From: Oligosphaera ethanolica
GTDB taxonomy: Bacteria; Verrucomicrobiota; Lentisphaeria; Oligosphaerales; Oligosphaeraceae
Assembly (NCBI RefSeq): GCF_030814695.1
Contig: NZ_JAUSVL010000001.1
Coordinates: 620,001 to 684,000, forward strand
Reading direction: 5' to 3'
Length of the DNA: 64,000 bases
Numbering within the stretch: position 1 is the first letter of the stretch; the number at the start of each line of letters is the position of its first letter. The notes beneath the pieces were generated by a model, which saw only the letters and a program-made list of their open reading frames with translations, ran no database searches and had not been told where the DNA came from. Below are positions 53,532 to 63,245 of this stretch, piece after piece. The position numbers were made by a program, and so were the translations under genes.

Positions 53532-56336
53532 ATGCTTAACAAGCTCATGCTATGCCTGGCCCTCGGCTCTTCCGCTCTGATGGCTGCCGACAAATGCCTG
53601 GTCGAATGGACGTTCAAAACTCCGGCGGACGTCGCCGCCTGGGCGGCCAAGACCAACCACGTTTCGGATGTCGCTCTCTGCGAAGACGGCATGCGCGGCG
53701 TCCTCAGCGACTGGGACCCGTGGATCACCAGCCCCGAATTCCGCATCAAGGCCAAGCCATGGCAGTACGTCGAAATCACCGCCAAGACTGACGCCGACGG
53801 CGGCGGCACCATCTTCTACACCAACACCAACGACACGGCCTTCGATGGCTTCTCACCGAAAGTCAATGTCAGTATGCGCTTCACGGGTGATAACCAGTGG
53901 CAGACCTACACCGTCACCCCGGGCTGGACGCAGCAGGACATCATAAAACTCCGCCTGGACTTCCCGGCCGTATACAACGACGACAAGGGCAAGAAGTCCT
54001 TCGTCGTCAAGCGCATCCGCATCATGGAGCCCGACTATGAGTCGACACCAGCAACCACGCCCCGCTGGAGCTTCCGCAACGGCTCGGCCGGCTGGAGCGC
54101 CGACGCCGACAGCGCCCTCACGAGCAAGGCCGACAGCCTCCGCGTCAGCAGCGGCAGCCCGGAATCACACCCCGCCATCAGCAGCGGCCCCGTCAATGTC
54201 GACAGTTTCGAACATGGCACCTGGCTGAATCTCACCATGGCCGCCAGCGCTGGCCGCGAGGCGCGCCTAAGCTGGATTTCCTCCATCATGGGTAGAAAAT
54301 CAAAGAGCTTTCCTATCGTCGCTGATGACCAGTTCCATATGTACAATGTCGATCTCTCCGGCAGCCCCGGCTGGATGGACCGTATTTTCGACATCACCCT
54401 CACACTCAGCGATGCTCCCGGCGCCAGCGCCGCCATCATGGATATGTCGGTCGCACCTGATCCCCAGGGCCCCGCGCAGCTCACCATCAAGGACGACGGT
54501 CTAGTTGAGGCGCTCAACCGCGCGAACAAGCCCTGCGAGTTCACTTACACCGTCATCAACACCGGTGGCGCCAGCGCCGAAAAAGCCACCATCAACAAAC
54601 TCATTCTGCCTCCTGGCGTGACGGTCGTGGAAAAGGACAGTAACTGGCTGCTCCTGCCGCCCCTCAAGCCTTTCGAGCCCGTGACGCAGTCTTTCCATAT
54701 CCAGGCCGCCACCCCCATTGCGGGCGAATACGAACTGGAGATCGCCTATGGCGACCAACGCTTGCTTCATCGCGGCCCACTGGCTTTCACCAAAAATCTC
54801 AATCTGCCCAAAGCTGATTACGTGCCCGAGCCCAAACCCGTCAAAAGCGACTACGAAGTCGGCGCGCTGTATTTCCCGGGCTGGGAACGCTACGAGAAAT
54901 GGCAAAGAATCTGGCGTGTAGATCCCATTCGCAAACCGGTGCTGGGTTGGTATGACGAGTCCAACCCCGAGGTCGTCGACTGGCAGATCAAATGGCTGGT
55001 GGAAAACGGCATCCAGTACCTGCTGGTTGACTGGTACTGGAATCGCGGCACCGTCCGCCTCGAGCACTGGATCAAGGCCTTCCAGCAAGCCCGCTATAAG
55101 TCCCACATGAAATGGGCCATGATGTGGGCCAACCACAATGGCAAGGGCTCCCATTCCATCGATGACCAGATCAAAGCCACCCAGTACTGGGTCGAAAACT
55201 ACTTCAACACCCCCGAGTATTACTGCATTGACGGCATGCCCGTCGTCATGATCTGGAGCTGGGGCGGCATGGAAGCAGACATGAAAGACCAGGGTGGCAT
55301 CAAGGCCCTACTGGACGCCTCACAGAAAGTCGCCCGCGACGCCGGCTACAAGGGCATTCATTTCTCCGTCATGAAATGGCCGGAGCACGAAGTCGACCCC
55401 GCCAATATCCAGTGGCTCAAAGACCAAGGCATGCACTCGACGTCGATCTACCACTACATGCACCACGGCGGCAGAGCCAGCAACCCACGCAATTTCTCCT
55501 TCGAACACGTCGCCGCCACCAACAAGGACCTGTGGGAAAAATGGTACAACACGGGCATCCTGCCCTTCTTCACCAATATCTCCACCGGCTGGGACGACCG
55601 CCCCTGGAACAACCGCACCGTCATCTACGGCCGCACACCCGAACTCTTCAAACAAATCTGCGAGGACGCCAAGGCCTTCGCCGACCGCACCGGCCTCAAA
55701 AAACGCATCCTGCTGTCACCCCTGAATGAATGGGGCGAGGGCTCCTATATCGAACCCAACCGCGAATACGGCTTCGCCATGTACGAAGCCGTGCGGGATA
55801 CCTTCGCTAAAAGACCTCTCTTCGGCTGGCCAAAGAACTACGGCCCCGCCGATGTCGGCCTCGGCCCCTACGACTACCCCAAACCCGATACCGCCAGCGA
55901 CAGCAATCGCAGCAGCTGGGACTTCGCTGACAACAACCCCCAAGGCTGGCAAGCAACCATGGGCATCGGCGACTGGAAGGTCGAAAACAACCAGCTGGTC
56001 TTTAACACAAGCAGCAGCGACCCGGCACTGGCTATCTACCTCAATCGCTTGGACACCAAACAGTTCAAACGCATGACCATCCGCATCAAGGCCACACCCG
56101 CCGAAAACGCCACCGCCACCAATGATGGTCTGCAGCTCTTCTGGGCCACCACCACTGCACCCATCACCGAACCGCTGTCCATCAAAGCCACTTACACCGC
56201 CAATGACCAGTTCACCGACCTCGTCCTTAACCTCGGCGAACACCGCCTCTGGCGCGGCAAAGTCACCAGCTTCCGCCTCGACCCCATGTCCCGTAAGGGC
56301 GCAACTGTCACCATCGACAGCATTACCCTGGAATAA
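53532..56336 (+). CDS. Secreted WbsX/GH99-like glycan-active protein
   Basis: 934 residues; AAAGGA precedes the ATG. Signal peptide MLNKLMLCLALGSSALMAAD. Residues 20-420 are beta-rich (two carbohydrate-binding-like modules). The catalytic barrel at about 435-780 follows the WbsX/GH99-like pattern: EVGALYFPGWERYEKW, NGIQYLLVDWYWNRGT, MPVVMIWSWGGMEADM and the terminal LSPLNEWGEGSYIEPN (near 731) with acidic residues typical of GH99/GH71-type enzymes. A C-terminal beta domain (about 790-934) follows. It is likely an endo-acting glycosidase outside the cytoplasm; the substrate is unknown. Confidence 0.82.
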   Translation: MLNKLMLCLALGSSALMAADKCLVEWTFKTPADVAAWAAKTNHVSDVALCEDGMRGVLSDWDPWITSPEFRIKAKPWQYVEITAKTDADGGGTIFYTNTNDTAFDGFSPKVNVSMRFTGDNQWQTYTVTPGWTQQDIIKLRLDFPAVYNDDKGKKSFVVKRIRIMEPDYESTPATTPRWSFRNGSAGWSADADSALTSKADSLRVSSGSPESHPAISSGPVNVDSFEHGTWLNLTMAASAGREARLSWISSIMGRKSKSFPIVADDQFHMYNVDLSGSPGWMDRIFDITLTLSDAPGASAAIMDMSVAPDPQGPAQLTIKDDGLVEALNRANKPCEFTYTVINTGGASAEKATINKLILPPGVTVVEKDSNWLLLPPLKPFEPVTQSFHIQAATPIAGEYELEIAYGDQRLLHRGPLAFTKNLNLPKADYVPEPKPVKSDYEVGALYFPGWERYEKWQRIWRVDPIRKPVLGWYDESNPEVVDWQIKWLVENGIQYLLVDWYWNRGTVRLEHWIKAFQQARYKSHMKWAMMWANHNGKGSHSIDDQIKATQYWVENYFNTPEYYCIDGMPVVMIWSWGGMEADMKDQGGIKALLDASQKVARDAGYKGIHFSVMKWPEHEVDPANIQWLKDQGMHSTSIYHYMHHGGRASNPRNFSFEHVAATNKDLWEKWYNTGILPFFTNISTGWDDRPWNNRTVIYGRTPELFKQICEDAKAFADRTGLKKRILLSPLNEWGEGSYIEPNREYGFAMYEAVRDTFAKRPLFGWPKNYGPADVGLGPYDYPKPDTASDSNRSSWDFADNNPQGWQATMGIGDWKVENNQLVFNTSSSDPALAIYLNRLDTKQFKRMTIRIKATPAENATATNDGLQLFWATTTAPITEPLSIKATYTANDQFTDLVLNLGEHRLWRGKVTSFRLDPMSRKGATVTIDSITLE

Positions 56337-56339
56337 GCA

Positions 56340-57190
56340 AACCGATCATCGGACTGATCCGACTGATCAGACTGATCACGTCATCGGATCGGTCCGATCC
56401 GTCCGATCCGTCGGATCCGTCGGATCCGTCCGCGAAAAAAGACCCCAAATTCGGCCCGAAGGGCCGCACCATGCATAACCCTGGGTGAGGCGCCCGGAGG
56501 GCGCCGCAACCCAGGGCAGAAGAAACCCTAAAGACCAGCGCCCGGAGGGCGCCACACTCACAACACATCCGCGCAGCCATCAACGCCCGGCAGTAACCAC
56601 AAGCCCAAAAAGACAGTCGATCGGACTGATCGGACTGATCAGACTGATCACGTCATCGGATCGGTCCGATCCGTCCGATCCGTCGGATCCGTCCGCGAAA
56701 AAAGACCCCAAATTCGGCCCGAAGGGCCGCACCATGCATAACCCTGGGTGAGGCGCCCGGAGGGCGCCGCAACCCAGGGCAGAAGAAACCCTAAAGACCA
56801 GCGCCCGGAGGGCGCCACACTCACAACACATCTGCGCAGCCATCAACGGCCGGCAGTAACCACAAGCCCAAAAAGACAGTCGATCGGACTGATCAGACTG
56901 ATCACGTCATCGGATCGGTCCGATCCGTCGGATCCGTCGGATCCGTCCGCGAAAAAAGACAGTCGATCGGACTGATCAGACTGATCACGTCATCGGATCG
57001 GTCCGATCCGTCGGATCCGTCCGCGAAAAAAGACCCCAAATTCGGCCCGGAGGGCCGCACCATGCATAACCCTGGGTGAGGCGCCCGGAGGGCGACGCAA
57101 CCCAGGGCAGAAGAAACCCAAAAGACCAGCGCCCGGAGGGCGCCACACTCACAACACATCCGCGCAGCCATCAACGGCCGGCAGTAACCA
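56340..57190. repeat. Three tandem modules of family C array plus family B palindromes
   Basis: A module of about 240-270 bp is repeated three times (56340-56590, 56617-56850, 56880-57185). Each has GATC-phased 9-bp units, CCGCGAAAAAAGAC, then family B hairpins (CCCTGGGT ... ACCCAGGG, GGCGCCCGGAGGGCGCC), then ACAACACATCCGCGCAGCCA. The third carries a doubled array. Copies differ at scattered positions and in array length. No gene in this stretch. Confidence 0.88.
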
Positions 57191-57260
57191 TGAGCATTTA
57201 AACGCCACTTAACCCAAACTCCCACCCCCGTCCCCCCCGCAAGCCATTGGAGAACATGTC

Positions 57261-58256
57261 ATGAAGGGCAAATGCCTGAAGCTGTTGTCGAAGAACAACG
57301 TCGACATTTTTGACTACGACGTCCCCCGTCCCGGTCCCGGCCAGGTCCTCATTGAGAATGACTACACGGCGATCAGCGCGGGCACCGAGCTGGCAAATAT
57401 CATGATGTTGCCCAACACCTACAACACCCTTCCGGGCTACAGCGGCTGCGGGCGGATCATTGAGCTGGGCGACGGCGTGAAGAACGTCCAGCTCGGCGAT
57501 CGCGTGATTGACAACTGGGGCCGGCACATGTCCCACAATGTCAAAAACGCCAACGAACTCACCATGGTCAGCGACGATCGCATCAGCTCGCTTGAGGCGT
57601 CCTTTGTGGTGATCGCGACCTTCCCCATGTTCGGGCTCCGCCGCACCAGGCTGGAAATCGGCGAGTCAGCCATGATCATCGGCCAGGGGCTGCTTGGCCT
57701 CTTCGCGCTACAGTTCGCGGCCCTCAGCGGCGCGGTGCCGGTGATTGTGTCCGACCTCAACCCCAAACGCCTGGAGCTCGCCCGCGAGCTCGGCGCCGAC
57801 TACGCGTTCTCGCCAGCCGAAGACGACTATGTGCAGAAGGTCCTTGACGCCACCGACGGCAAGGGCGTCGACTGCGTCGTCGAAGTCACCGGCGCGGCCA
57901 TCGCCATGCGCCAGGCCCTCGAGTGCACGGCGAAATTCGGTAGGCTGTCCCTCCTCGGCTGCACTCGCATCCCCGACTGCACGGTCGACTTCTATCAGCT
58001 CGTGCACAAACGCGGCGTGACCATCGTCGGCACCAACACCACTGCCCGCCCACGCGTGGACTCCAGCGGCGGCTTCTGGACCGAACGCGACGAAATGGCC
58101 GCCATCCTCAAACTACTCGCTCACGGCAAATTCAAGGTCAAGCCCATCATCAGTGACGTCGTCTCACCCGCCGATGCCCACGCCTTCTACCTCGGCCTCA
58201 TCGAAAGCAAAAACCCCAACGTGGGCTACGCTTTCGATTGGCGCCAAGTGCGCTGA
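57261..58256 (+). CDS. Medium-chain dehydrogenase/reductase lacking canonical zinc ligands
   Basis: 331 residues; TTGGAGAA precedes the start. The MDR fold is clear: an N-terminal GroES-like domain, the nucleotide loop IGQGLLGLFALQFAA near 140, SDLNPKRLELARELGADYAF and VDCVVEVTGAAIAMRQALEC. Canonical zinc alcohol dehydrogenases have Cys at ICGSD and a GHE motif; here these read ISAGTELA and LPGYSGCGRI, so a catalytic zinc site is doubtful. It is best called an MDR-family oxidoreductase of unknown substrate. Convergent with the GH5-like gene. Confidence 0.83.
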   Translation: MKGKCLKLLSKNNVDIFDYDVPRPGPGQVLIENDYTAISAGTELANIMMLPNTYNTLPGYSGCGRIIELGDGVKNVQLGDRVIDNWGRHMSHNVKNANELTMVSDDRISSLEASFVVIATFPMFGLRRTRLEIGESAMIIGQGLLGLFALQFAALSGAVPVIVSDLNPKRLELARELGADYAFSPAEDDYVQKVLDATDGKGVDCVVEVTGAAIAMRQALECTAKFGRLSLLGCTRIPDCTVDFYQLVHKRGVTIVGTNTTARPRVDSSGGFWTERDEMAAILKLLAHGKFKVKPIISDVVSPADAHAFYLGLIESKNPNVGYAFDWRQVR

Positions 58257-58305
58257 TCAAGGCGACAGACCCATCACCCGGCGCGCAAGCCGCGAACAAC
58301 GGCGA

Positions 58306-60465
58306 CTACCTGCTGATCTCGTAGGCAAAACAGGGCTGCGCAAAGGCGAAGCTATCGCTGGTAAAAGAAAGCTCGCCCGCCGCAGAAAAGTTGCTGTTCA
58401 CCTGTCCCAGTCTCTTGCCGGCCAGGTCAACCGCATAGACGCTCGGGGCATCACCCGGCGTCAGCTGGAGGCGAATTTCCGCCACCCCGCGCCGTGCCAG
58501 CAGGGGCGGCGTCCCCCAGGTTTCAACAATCGTCGGCGTCTTGAATTTCATCTCCGAATTCTTGACGTCGGTCACATGCAGAAACAACATCCTCTTGGAA
58601 TCCTTCACGGGCTGGGAGTCCATCGCCGACACAGCAAGCAGCGCAAAACCCGCCTGATTATCGATGGTCATGAGCCCGGAAGACAGTCTGCCGCCATGGA
58701 CGGTGACTATCGCCTCCGTCTTGGCCGTCGTGACCAGGAAATGCTGTTCGGCGCCATTCAGTTCCAGCTCGCCCGTGCTGCTGCGTGCCCACTTTCTTGA
58801 CATATCCAAGCCCCCCAAGCCAAGTGCTTGGCCACGCGCCAAAGCGAGAGCAACATCCTCGTTGCTGTCATTCTTCTGGGCCTCAAAGCTGACCTTAATG
58901 CCCGCCGGCAAGCTCGGAGCGTCGTCGCGCACAATGACCGTGCCGAGCTGCCCGACAAAACCGGCAAAGACATGACTGTTGCTGTGTTCGGCCTCGTCCA
59001 AGCCCGTCTCCTCAATCTTTTTGCGGGCATCGACCAGCAGGGCAATTTTCTCATCCGCCGCCCGGACATCGCCACGGAGAAAGAGCAAAATGGCAAGTTT
59101 CTCGGCCAACAATTGCACCGGGTCGGTCGCCACGTCAAAGAGGTCCACGCGGCTTTCTTCCGTAAGCCGCCCCGCTGAGTGAGAATACGCGAATTTGTAA
59201 ATGCCGTCCCAATCCTGCAAAGCGCCATAAGCGCCCACCAGCGCGCCGCTCTCAGCCCGATAGGGATTGGGAAAGCAAAAGCCGATTTCTGACGTCACAA
59301 AGGGCTTGCCATAAATGCGCGCGGGAAATAATCGCGCCGGTTTGCGCGTCGCTTGCTCCCCGGTCAGCTCCACCGCCATACTGCTGATTCCCCAGAACCG
59401 CATGGGCAACTGCCAGCCACGCCCCAGAAAGACCGGGTGGTCCCAATAGCCGTGCGTATCCACATAATCAAAATGGTCGCGTATCAACGACAACGGCACC
59501 GTCATCCACATATTCTGCCCCGTCAGCGGAACTCGCAACCCAAAGCCCCGCAGGCGGGCCATCATCTTGCCATAATGATCCACAGTGTGCTGGATGAGAA
59601 AGTCGTTGAGATGATGGGTCCGTTCCAGTTCGCTGCCGGGCTCAATAGCGTTGGCCTGCAAATACTCCGCAAAAAGCCCTAGATAGCGTTCTCTGATACT
59701 GCGCGTCTTGATATGATGATATACCGTATCTTCATTGATGATGCTGATAAACCCCAACGCCGGATCGTCCTTCCACGCAAGACCAGTGTACGGGTTGAGA
59801 TGCTCCATCCACGCCTGGCTGAATTGCATCTGGTTCTCCAACACCTCGTCCGCTAAGGGCATCAGACCCTTCATGCTCTGCCTGGTCACCCCCGGCAATT
59901 CCCCTGATCGCGGCCGCCGCGACACAAACAAATCCGTGGTGACATAAATACCACGCTTTTTCATGGCCGCAAAGAGGTAATCCAGCTTGTTCAAGTTCTC
60001 TGCGTGCAATACAGTCCCGTACTGCCGCGAGGCCAAATAATTATCGTGGTGATGCAGTCGCACCGAATTGTAGCCAATAGCTGCAAAACGATCCGCTAAC
60101 CGATCGCAGGTCGCCTGGTCTAAATAATTCGCCGTCATGCACAGATTGGCCCCGTAAAAACGCTGCGGGCGATCGGCACGACCCGCAAACACAAACTTGC
60201 CATTCTCAACAATCACCCGGCCATATTTCCCCGCCGGTGCGTCGTGCAGACCCTGGCCGGAAAAATCCAGTATCGACCCCGCAATGATATCACGCGGATA
60301 CTCAATCGCCCGCCAGTCATCTGGAGCCACCGTGAACGCATTGTCAGCTGCAGGGATAGCCGCGTCGTCAGCAGCGGCGCTGGCGACCAACACCGCCCCT
60401 ACGGCCAGTATCATGACAAGATAATTCCTCAGTCGCAACACCCGCTCCTTACAGCCAACATTCAT
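58306..60465 (-). CDS. Secreted clan GH-A (GH5-like) glycoside hydrolase
   Basis: 719 residues from ATG 60465. A TTG at 60438 has a better site (AAGGAG 6 bp upstream) and gives a cleaner signal peptide (LVMILAVGAVLVASAAA), so it may be the true start. The barrel begins near residue 100 (FYGANLCMTANYLDQATCDR, YNSVRLHHHDNYLASR). The probable acid/base lies in FISIINEDTVYHH and the nucleophile in GKPFVTSEIGFCFPN, an arrangement typical of clan GH-A. A C-terminal beta region follows. The substrate is unknown. Confidence 0.78.
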   Translation of the reverse strand: MNVGCKERVLRLRNYLVMILAVGAVLVASAAADDAAIPAADNAFTVAPDDWRAIEYPRDIIAGSILDFSGQGLHDAPAGKYGRVIVENGKFVFAGRADRPQRFYGANLCMTANYLDQATCDRLADRFAAIGYNSVRLHHHDNYLASRQYGTVLHAENLNKLDYLFAAMKKRGIYVTTDLFVSRRPRSGELPGVTRQSMKGLMPLADEVLENQMQFSQAWMEHLNPYTGLAWKDDPALGFISIINEDTVYHHIKTRSIRERYLGLFAEYLQANAIEPGSELERTHHLNDFLIQHTVDHYGKMMARLRGFGLRVPLTGQNMWMTVPLSLIRDHFDYVDTHGYWDHPVFLGRGWQLPMRFWGISSMAVELTGEQATRKPARLFPARIYGKPFVTSEIGFCFPNPYRAESGALVGAYGALQDWDGIYKFAYSHSAGRLTEESRVDLFDVATDPVQLLAEKLAILLFLRGDVRAADEKIALLVDARKKIEETGLDEAEHSNSHVFAGFVGQLGTVIVRDDAPSLPAGIKVSFEAQKNDSNEDVALALARGQALGLGGLDMSRKWARSSTGELELNGAEQHFLVTTAKTEAIVTVHGGRLSSGLMTIDNQAGFALLAVSAMDSQPVKDSKRMLFLHVTDVKNSEMKFKTPTIVETWGTPPLLARRGVAEIRLQLTPGDAPSVYAVDLAGKRLGQVNSNFSAAGELSFTSDSFAFAQPCFAYEISR

Positions 60466-60637
60466 ATCCCAGTCGGTTGATACAGACTATGCACACAGAT
60501 GCATGATATGGCCAGCAACCACAACACGATAAAAATAGCCGTTGCTCTGCGTCACCACACAACACACCGCAGTTGCCGTACCACCTGTTTCTGTTTGCCA
60601 GCGCATGGTCGCTAGCCAGCGAACGACAGCAAGACCA

Positions 60638-61363
60638 TCAATCATTCTTGCCGGTCTTCGTCCACCACCACATATTGCCCCGCGATTGCAGCACTTCCTT
60701 CTTGTACCACGCGGTATGTCCATCCACATGACCTATCGTGCAACCACCACCGTGAAGATTGGGGACATTGTCAGTCATCGCTCCAGCATTTGTCAGTGGA
60801 TTGCCGATTAGTCCGCTGATCGACGTGGTCCGCCCATCGCCAAGCATGATCATACTCGACGGATGGGGAATCTCACCACGGGTCACCGGGCCACCACGCG
60901 GATCATTCAGCCTAGGTGCCAGCCCTAGGCCACCCCGAGTGGTGTATGAGGTCGACCCATCCCACGTCATGTAATTCCAACCATAATGATTGTTCACCAC
61001 CGACGTCTTCCCTGCATACGAAGCAAACACATCGCCGGTCCGCGACGGACACTTGTAGATGGCCGTATCACCCGTATAGCCAACAATCGCATCGTGCCAC
61101 CAGAGCCCACCCACTATCGCCGTCGGCAGCATGTCCACGTTGTCATCCGCATACATGCTGCTCGCCAAAGCCATCTGCTTCACATTCGACGTACACGAGA
61201 TCGTCCGCGCTTTCTCCCGCGCCTTGCTCAACGCCGGCAACAACATCGCTGCCAATATCGCGATGATCGCTATCACCACCAGCAACTCAATCAAGGTGAA
61301 ACAGCGTTCCTTTGCCTGTGGCACTAAGTCGTTCCACGTACTTCTTCGCTTCGCCCATTGCAT
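60638..61363 (-). CDS. Type II secretion pseudopilin-like protein with H-X9-DG motif
   Basis: 241 residues from ATG 61363, chosen because AAGGAGG lies 7 bp upstream; the frame runs back to 61432. The hydrophobic helix is identical over the 20-residue core to that of the gene at 14447 ([20 protein letters not shown]), followed by [16 protein letters not shown]. The residue before Phe is Cys, not Gly. The H-X9-DG motif is [12 protein letters not shown]. It has a similar promoter and is also a single gene. Confidence 0.9.
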   Translation of the reverse strand: MQWAKRRSTWNDLVPQAKERCFTLIELLVVIAIIAILAAMLLPALSKAREKARTISCTSNVKQMALASSMYADDNVDMLPTAIVGGLWWHDAIVGYTGDTAIYKCPSRTGDVFASYAGKTSVVNNHYGWNYMTWDGSTSYTTRGGLGLAPRLNDPRGGPVTRGEIPHPSSMIMLGDGRTTSISGLIGNPLTNAGAMTDNVPNLHGGGCTIGHVDGHTAWYKKEVLQSRGNMWWWTKTGKND

Positions 61364-61493
61364 GATTGCGTCCTCCTTAGCTTGGTTCTGGCTCAACACC
61401 CGGTTACCTAAATTCCCTGGCCTAATCATCACAACACATCACTATCCATTAAAGGCACGACACCACTTAAGAACTATTCGTCACATTCCCATC

Positions 61494-61522
61494 ATTATAC
61501 AGCATTTGTGTATTAAATACAA
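61494..61522 (-). promoter_or_regulatory. Sigma-70-type promoter of the second pseudopilin gene
   Basis: On the minus strand, TTGTAT (61522-61517), a 17-bp spacer and TATAAT (61499-61494). It is very like the 14347-14375 promoter: both read TATAATGATC or TATAATGATG at and after the -10. Confidence 0.7.
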
Positions 61523-61551
61523 TAGATATATCTTTTTTGGGTGATATTTCC

Positions 61552-62110
61552 GTAATCGGTCAGCCATTGATAACCAAAACGGTGGTGCCTCTACGAGGCA
61601 CTGCCTGTTGGCAGGCTGCGTCCCCAGGCCAAAGCCTGGGGTTAAGCATAGTTAAGCACCTACGGCGCAAAAAGATAGCCATTGAATGGAGGTGGTTTTC
61701 AGCCCGGATCAGACAAAGCAAGTCGCCAGATTGGCCAAGTTCGGCCCGGAGGGCGCGCAACCCAGGGTGTGACAGCAACTTGGAATTGCGCCTGAAGGGC
61801 GCCACACTCACAACACATCCGCGCAGCCATCAACGCCATGCAGTAACCACAAGCCCAAAAAGACAGTCGATCGGACTGATCGGACTGATCAGACTGATCA
61901 CGTCATCGGATCGGTCCGATCCGTCGGATCCGTCGGATCCGTCCGCGAAAAAAGACCCCAAATTCGGCCCGGGGGCCGCACCATGCATAACCCTGGGTGA
62001 GGCGCCCGGAGGGCGCCGCAACCCAGGGCAGAAGAAACCCAAAAGACCAAGCGCCCGTAGGGCGCCACACTCACAACACATCCGCGCAGCCATCAACGGC
62101 CGGCACTCCC
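61552..62110. repeat. Lone mobile-element end followed by family D, B and C repeats
   Basis: GTAATCGGTCAGCCATTGAT (61552-61571) matches the terminal repeats at 52636 and 21082, but no partner end was found downstream. It is followed by family D palindromes (61585-61665), a family B fragment (61738-61806), a family C array (61864-61955) and a full family B repeat (61963-62075). No gene is supported. Confidence 0.75.
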
Positions 62111-62128
62111 CACAAGCCCAAAAAGACA

Positions 62129-62400
62129 GTCGATCGGACTGATCGGACTGATCGGACTGATCACGTCTTCTGATCGGTCCGATCCGTCGGATTTGTCCGC
62201 GAAAAAGACAGTCGATCGGACTGATCGGACTGATCGGACTGATCACGTCATCGGATCGGTCCGATCCGTCGGATCCGTCGGATTTGTCCGCGAAAAAGAC
62301 AGAAGACCAGACTGCTCCGCAAAAAAGACAGAAGACCAGACTGCTCCGCATAAAAGACAGAAGACCAGACCGCTCCGCGAAAAAGACCGCCGATCTCTCA
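62129..62400. repeat. Double family C array and 27-bp tandem repeats
   Basis: Two GATC-phased arrays back to back (about 62129-62205 and 62210-62300). They are followed by about four units of roughly 27 bp of the type AAAGACAGAAGACCAGACTG with CTCCGC. Confidence 0.82.
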
Positions 62401-62420
62401 GAAGCGTCTGCAAAAAAGGA

Positions 62421-62459
62421 AAGCCCACCAGGCGCTTTAGGCATCCTGGTGGGCTTTTT
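62421..62459. terminator. Strong bidirectional Rho-independent terminator
   Basis: A 12-bp stem AAGCCCACCAGG (62421-62432) and its complement (62445-62456), with TTTTT on the plus side and CTTTCCTTTTTT on the minus side. On the minus strand it would end the transcript of the Cys-rich protein gene. Confidence 0.85.
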
Positions 62460-62695
62460 CGTTGAAATGTGCCAGGCGGTCTTTATTCCGTCTGGTCACC
62501 GCCGATCCGCTTACGCCGGGCTCTGCGCCCTGTTCGCCTCCGACGTCATAGTGCGTCGAAATCCGTTACCGGCCTCTGGTGGTCCGGTGCGACGTGTCAG
62601 TGTCTTGGCTAGGGATCTTACGTCCCGTCGTCCGCGTCTGTTAGTCGTCTTTCCGCGTCAACGAATCGGCAAAAAACTTTCCGTTACTATACTCC
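62460..62695. other. Unique intergenic segment between terminator and Cys-rich gene
   Basis: 236 bp without any of the repeat families. As minus-strand RNA it would be the 3' UTR of the Cys-rich gene, ending in the strong terminator. It contains GGCGGT...ACCGCC pairing at about 62473-62501. Whether it yields a separate small RNA cannot be told. Confidence 0.4.
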
Positions 62696-63100
62696 TTATT
62701 TCGCTGCGGGCGCGGCCTTGCAGCAAGGTTTCTTTTCAGCCGCAGCGGCTTTGGCAGGGCATTCCTTGGCAGCAGCACAGGCTTCAGCGCCTTTTTTGCA
62801 CGCCTCGGTGCAAGTGCATTTGCCATCGGCGCCCTTCTTCGGGCAAGCGGCCATGTTCTTGCAGGTGCCATCGGCGGCACGCATGGCGCAGCCTTTTTGC
62901 TCGGCGCAGGCGGGTTTTGCGGCCTTCATGGCGCAGCCTTCTTTAGCTTCGGCGGCCTTCATGGTGCAGGCGCTCTTCGCGGCCTTCATGGCGCAACAGC
63001 CTTCCTTTTTCGCTTCCTGTGCGGATGCGGTCATCGCCATCAGCGCCATTGCCATCAGTGCGGCCATCATCATGGTACATTTTTTGGTCATGCTTTTCAT
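62696..63100 (-). CDS. Small secreted Cys/Ala/Lys-rich repeat protein
   Basis: 134 residues; TTTGGAG lies 8 bp before the ATG. A signal peptide (MMMAALMAMALMAMTASAQ) precedes about 107 mature residues containing 15 cysteines. These are arranged in degenerate units such as EGCCAMKAAKSAC, EGCAMKAAKPAC, KGCAMRAADGTC and KCTCTEACKKGAEAC, with charge mostly from Lys. There is no known domain. The Cys density suggests metal binding or a heavily disulfide-bonded surface protein, but this is inference. It is transcribed alone toward a strong terminator. Confidence 0.75.
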   Translation of the reverse strand: MKSMTKKCTMMMAALMAMALMAMTASAQEAKKEGCCAMKAAKSACTMKAAEAKEGCAMKAAKPACAEQKGCAMRAADGTCKNMAACPKKGADGKCTCTEACKKGAEACAAAKECPAKAAAAEKKPCCKAAPAAK

Positions 63101-63245
63101 TGTCGTATCTCCAAATGTTGTTTATGTCAGGTGATTGTGAAAAAACGGTGAGAATCGTCACGCCGGCGCAGTGTCCAGCTTCTTCATTGCGTCGTCACCG
63201 GTGTCCACCCCGGCGTGATATCTCCTTTACTTACAGCTCAATCCG

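Noticed and set aside
56340..57190. Possible CRISPR array
   Set aside because: The units are 9 bp and 240-270 bp with no regular unique spacers, and no cas genes are near.
62460..62695. tRNA or tmRNA-like gene on the minus strand (a CCACCA occurs)
   Set aside because: No T-arm GGTTCGA-type sequence and no matching acceptor stem were found. It is better explained as the 3' UTR of the Cys-rich gene.
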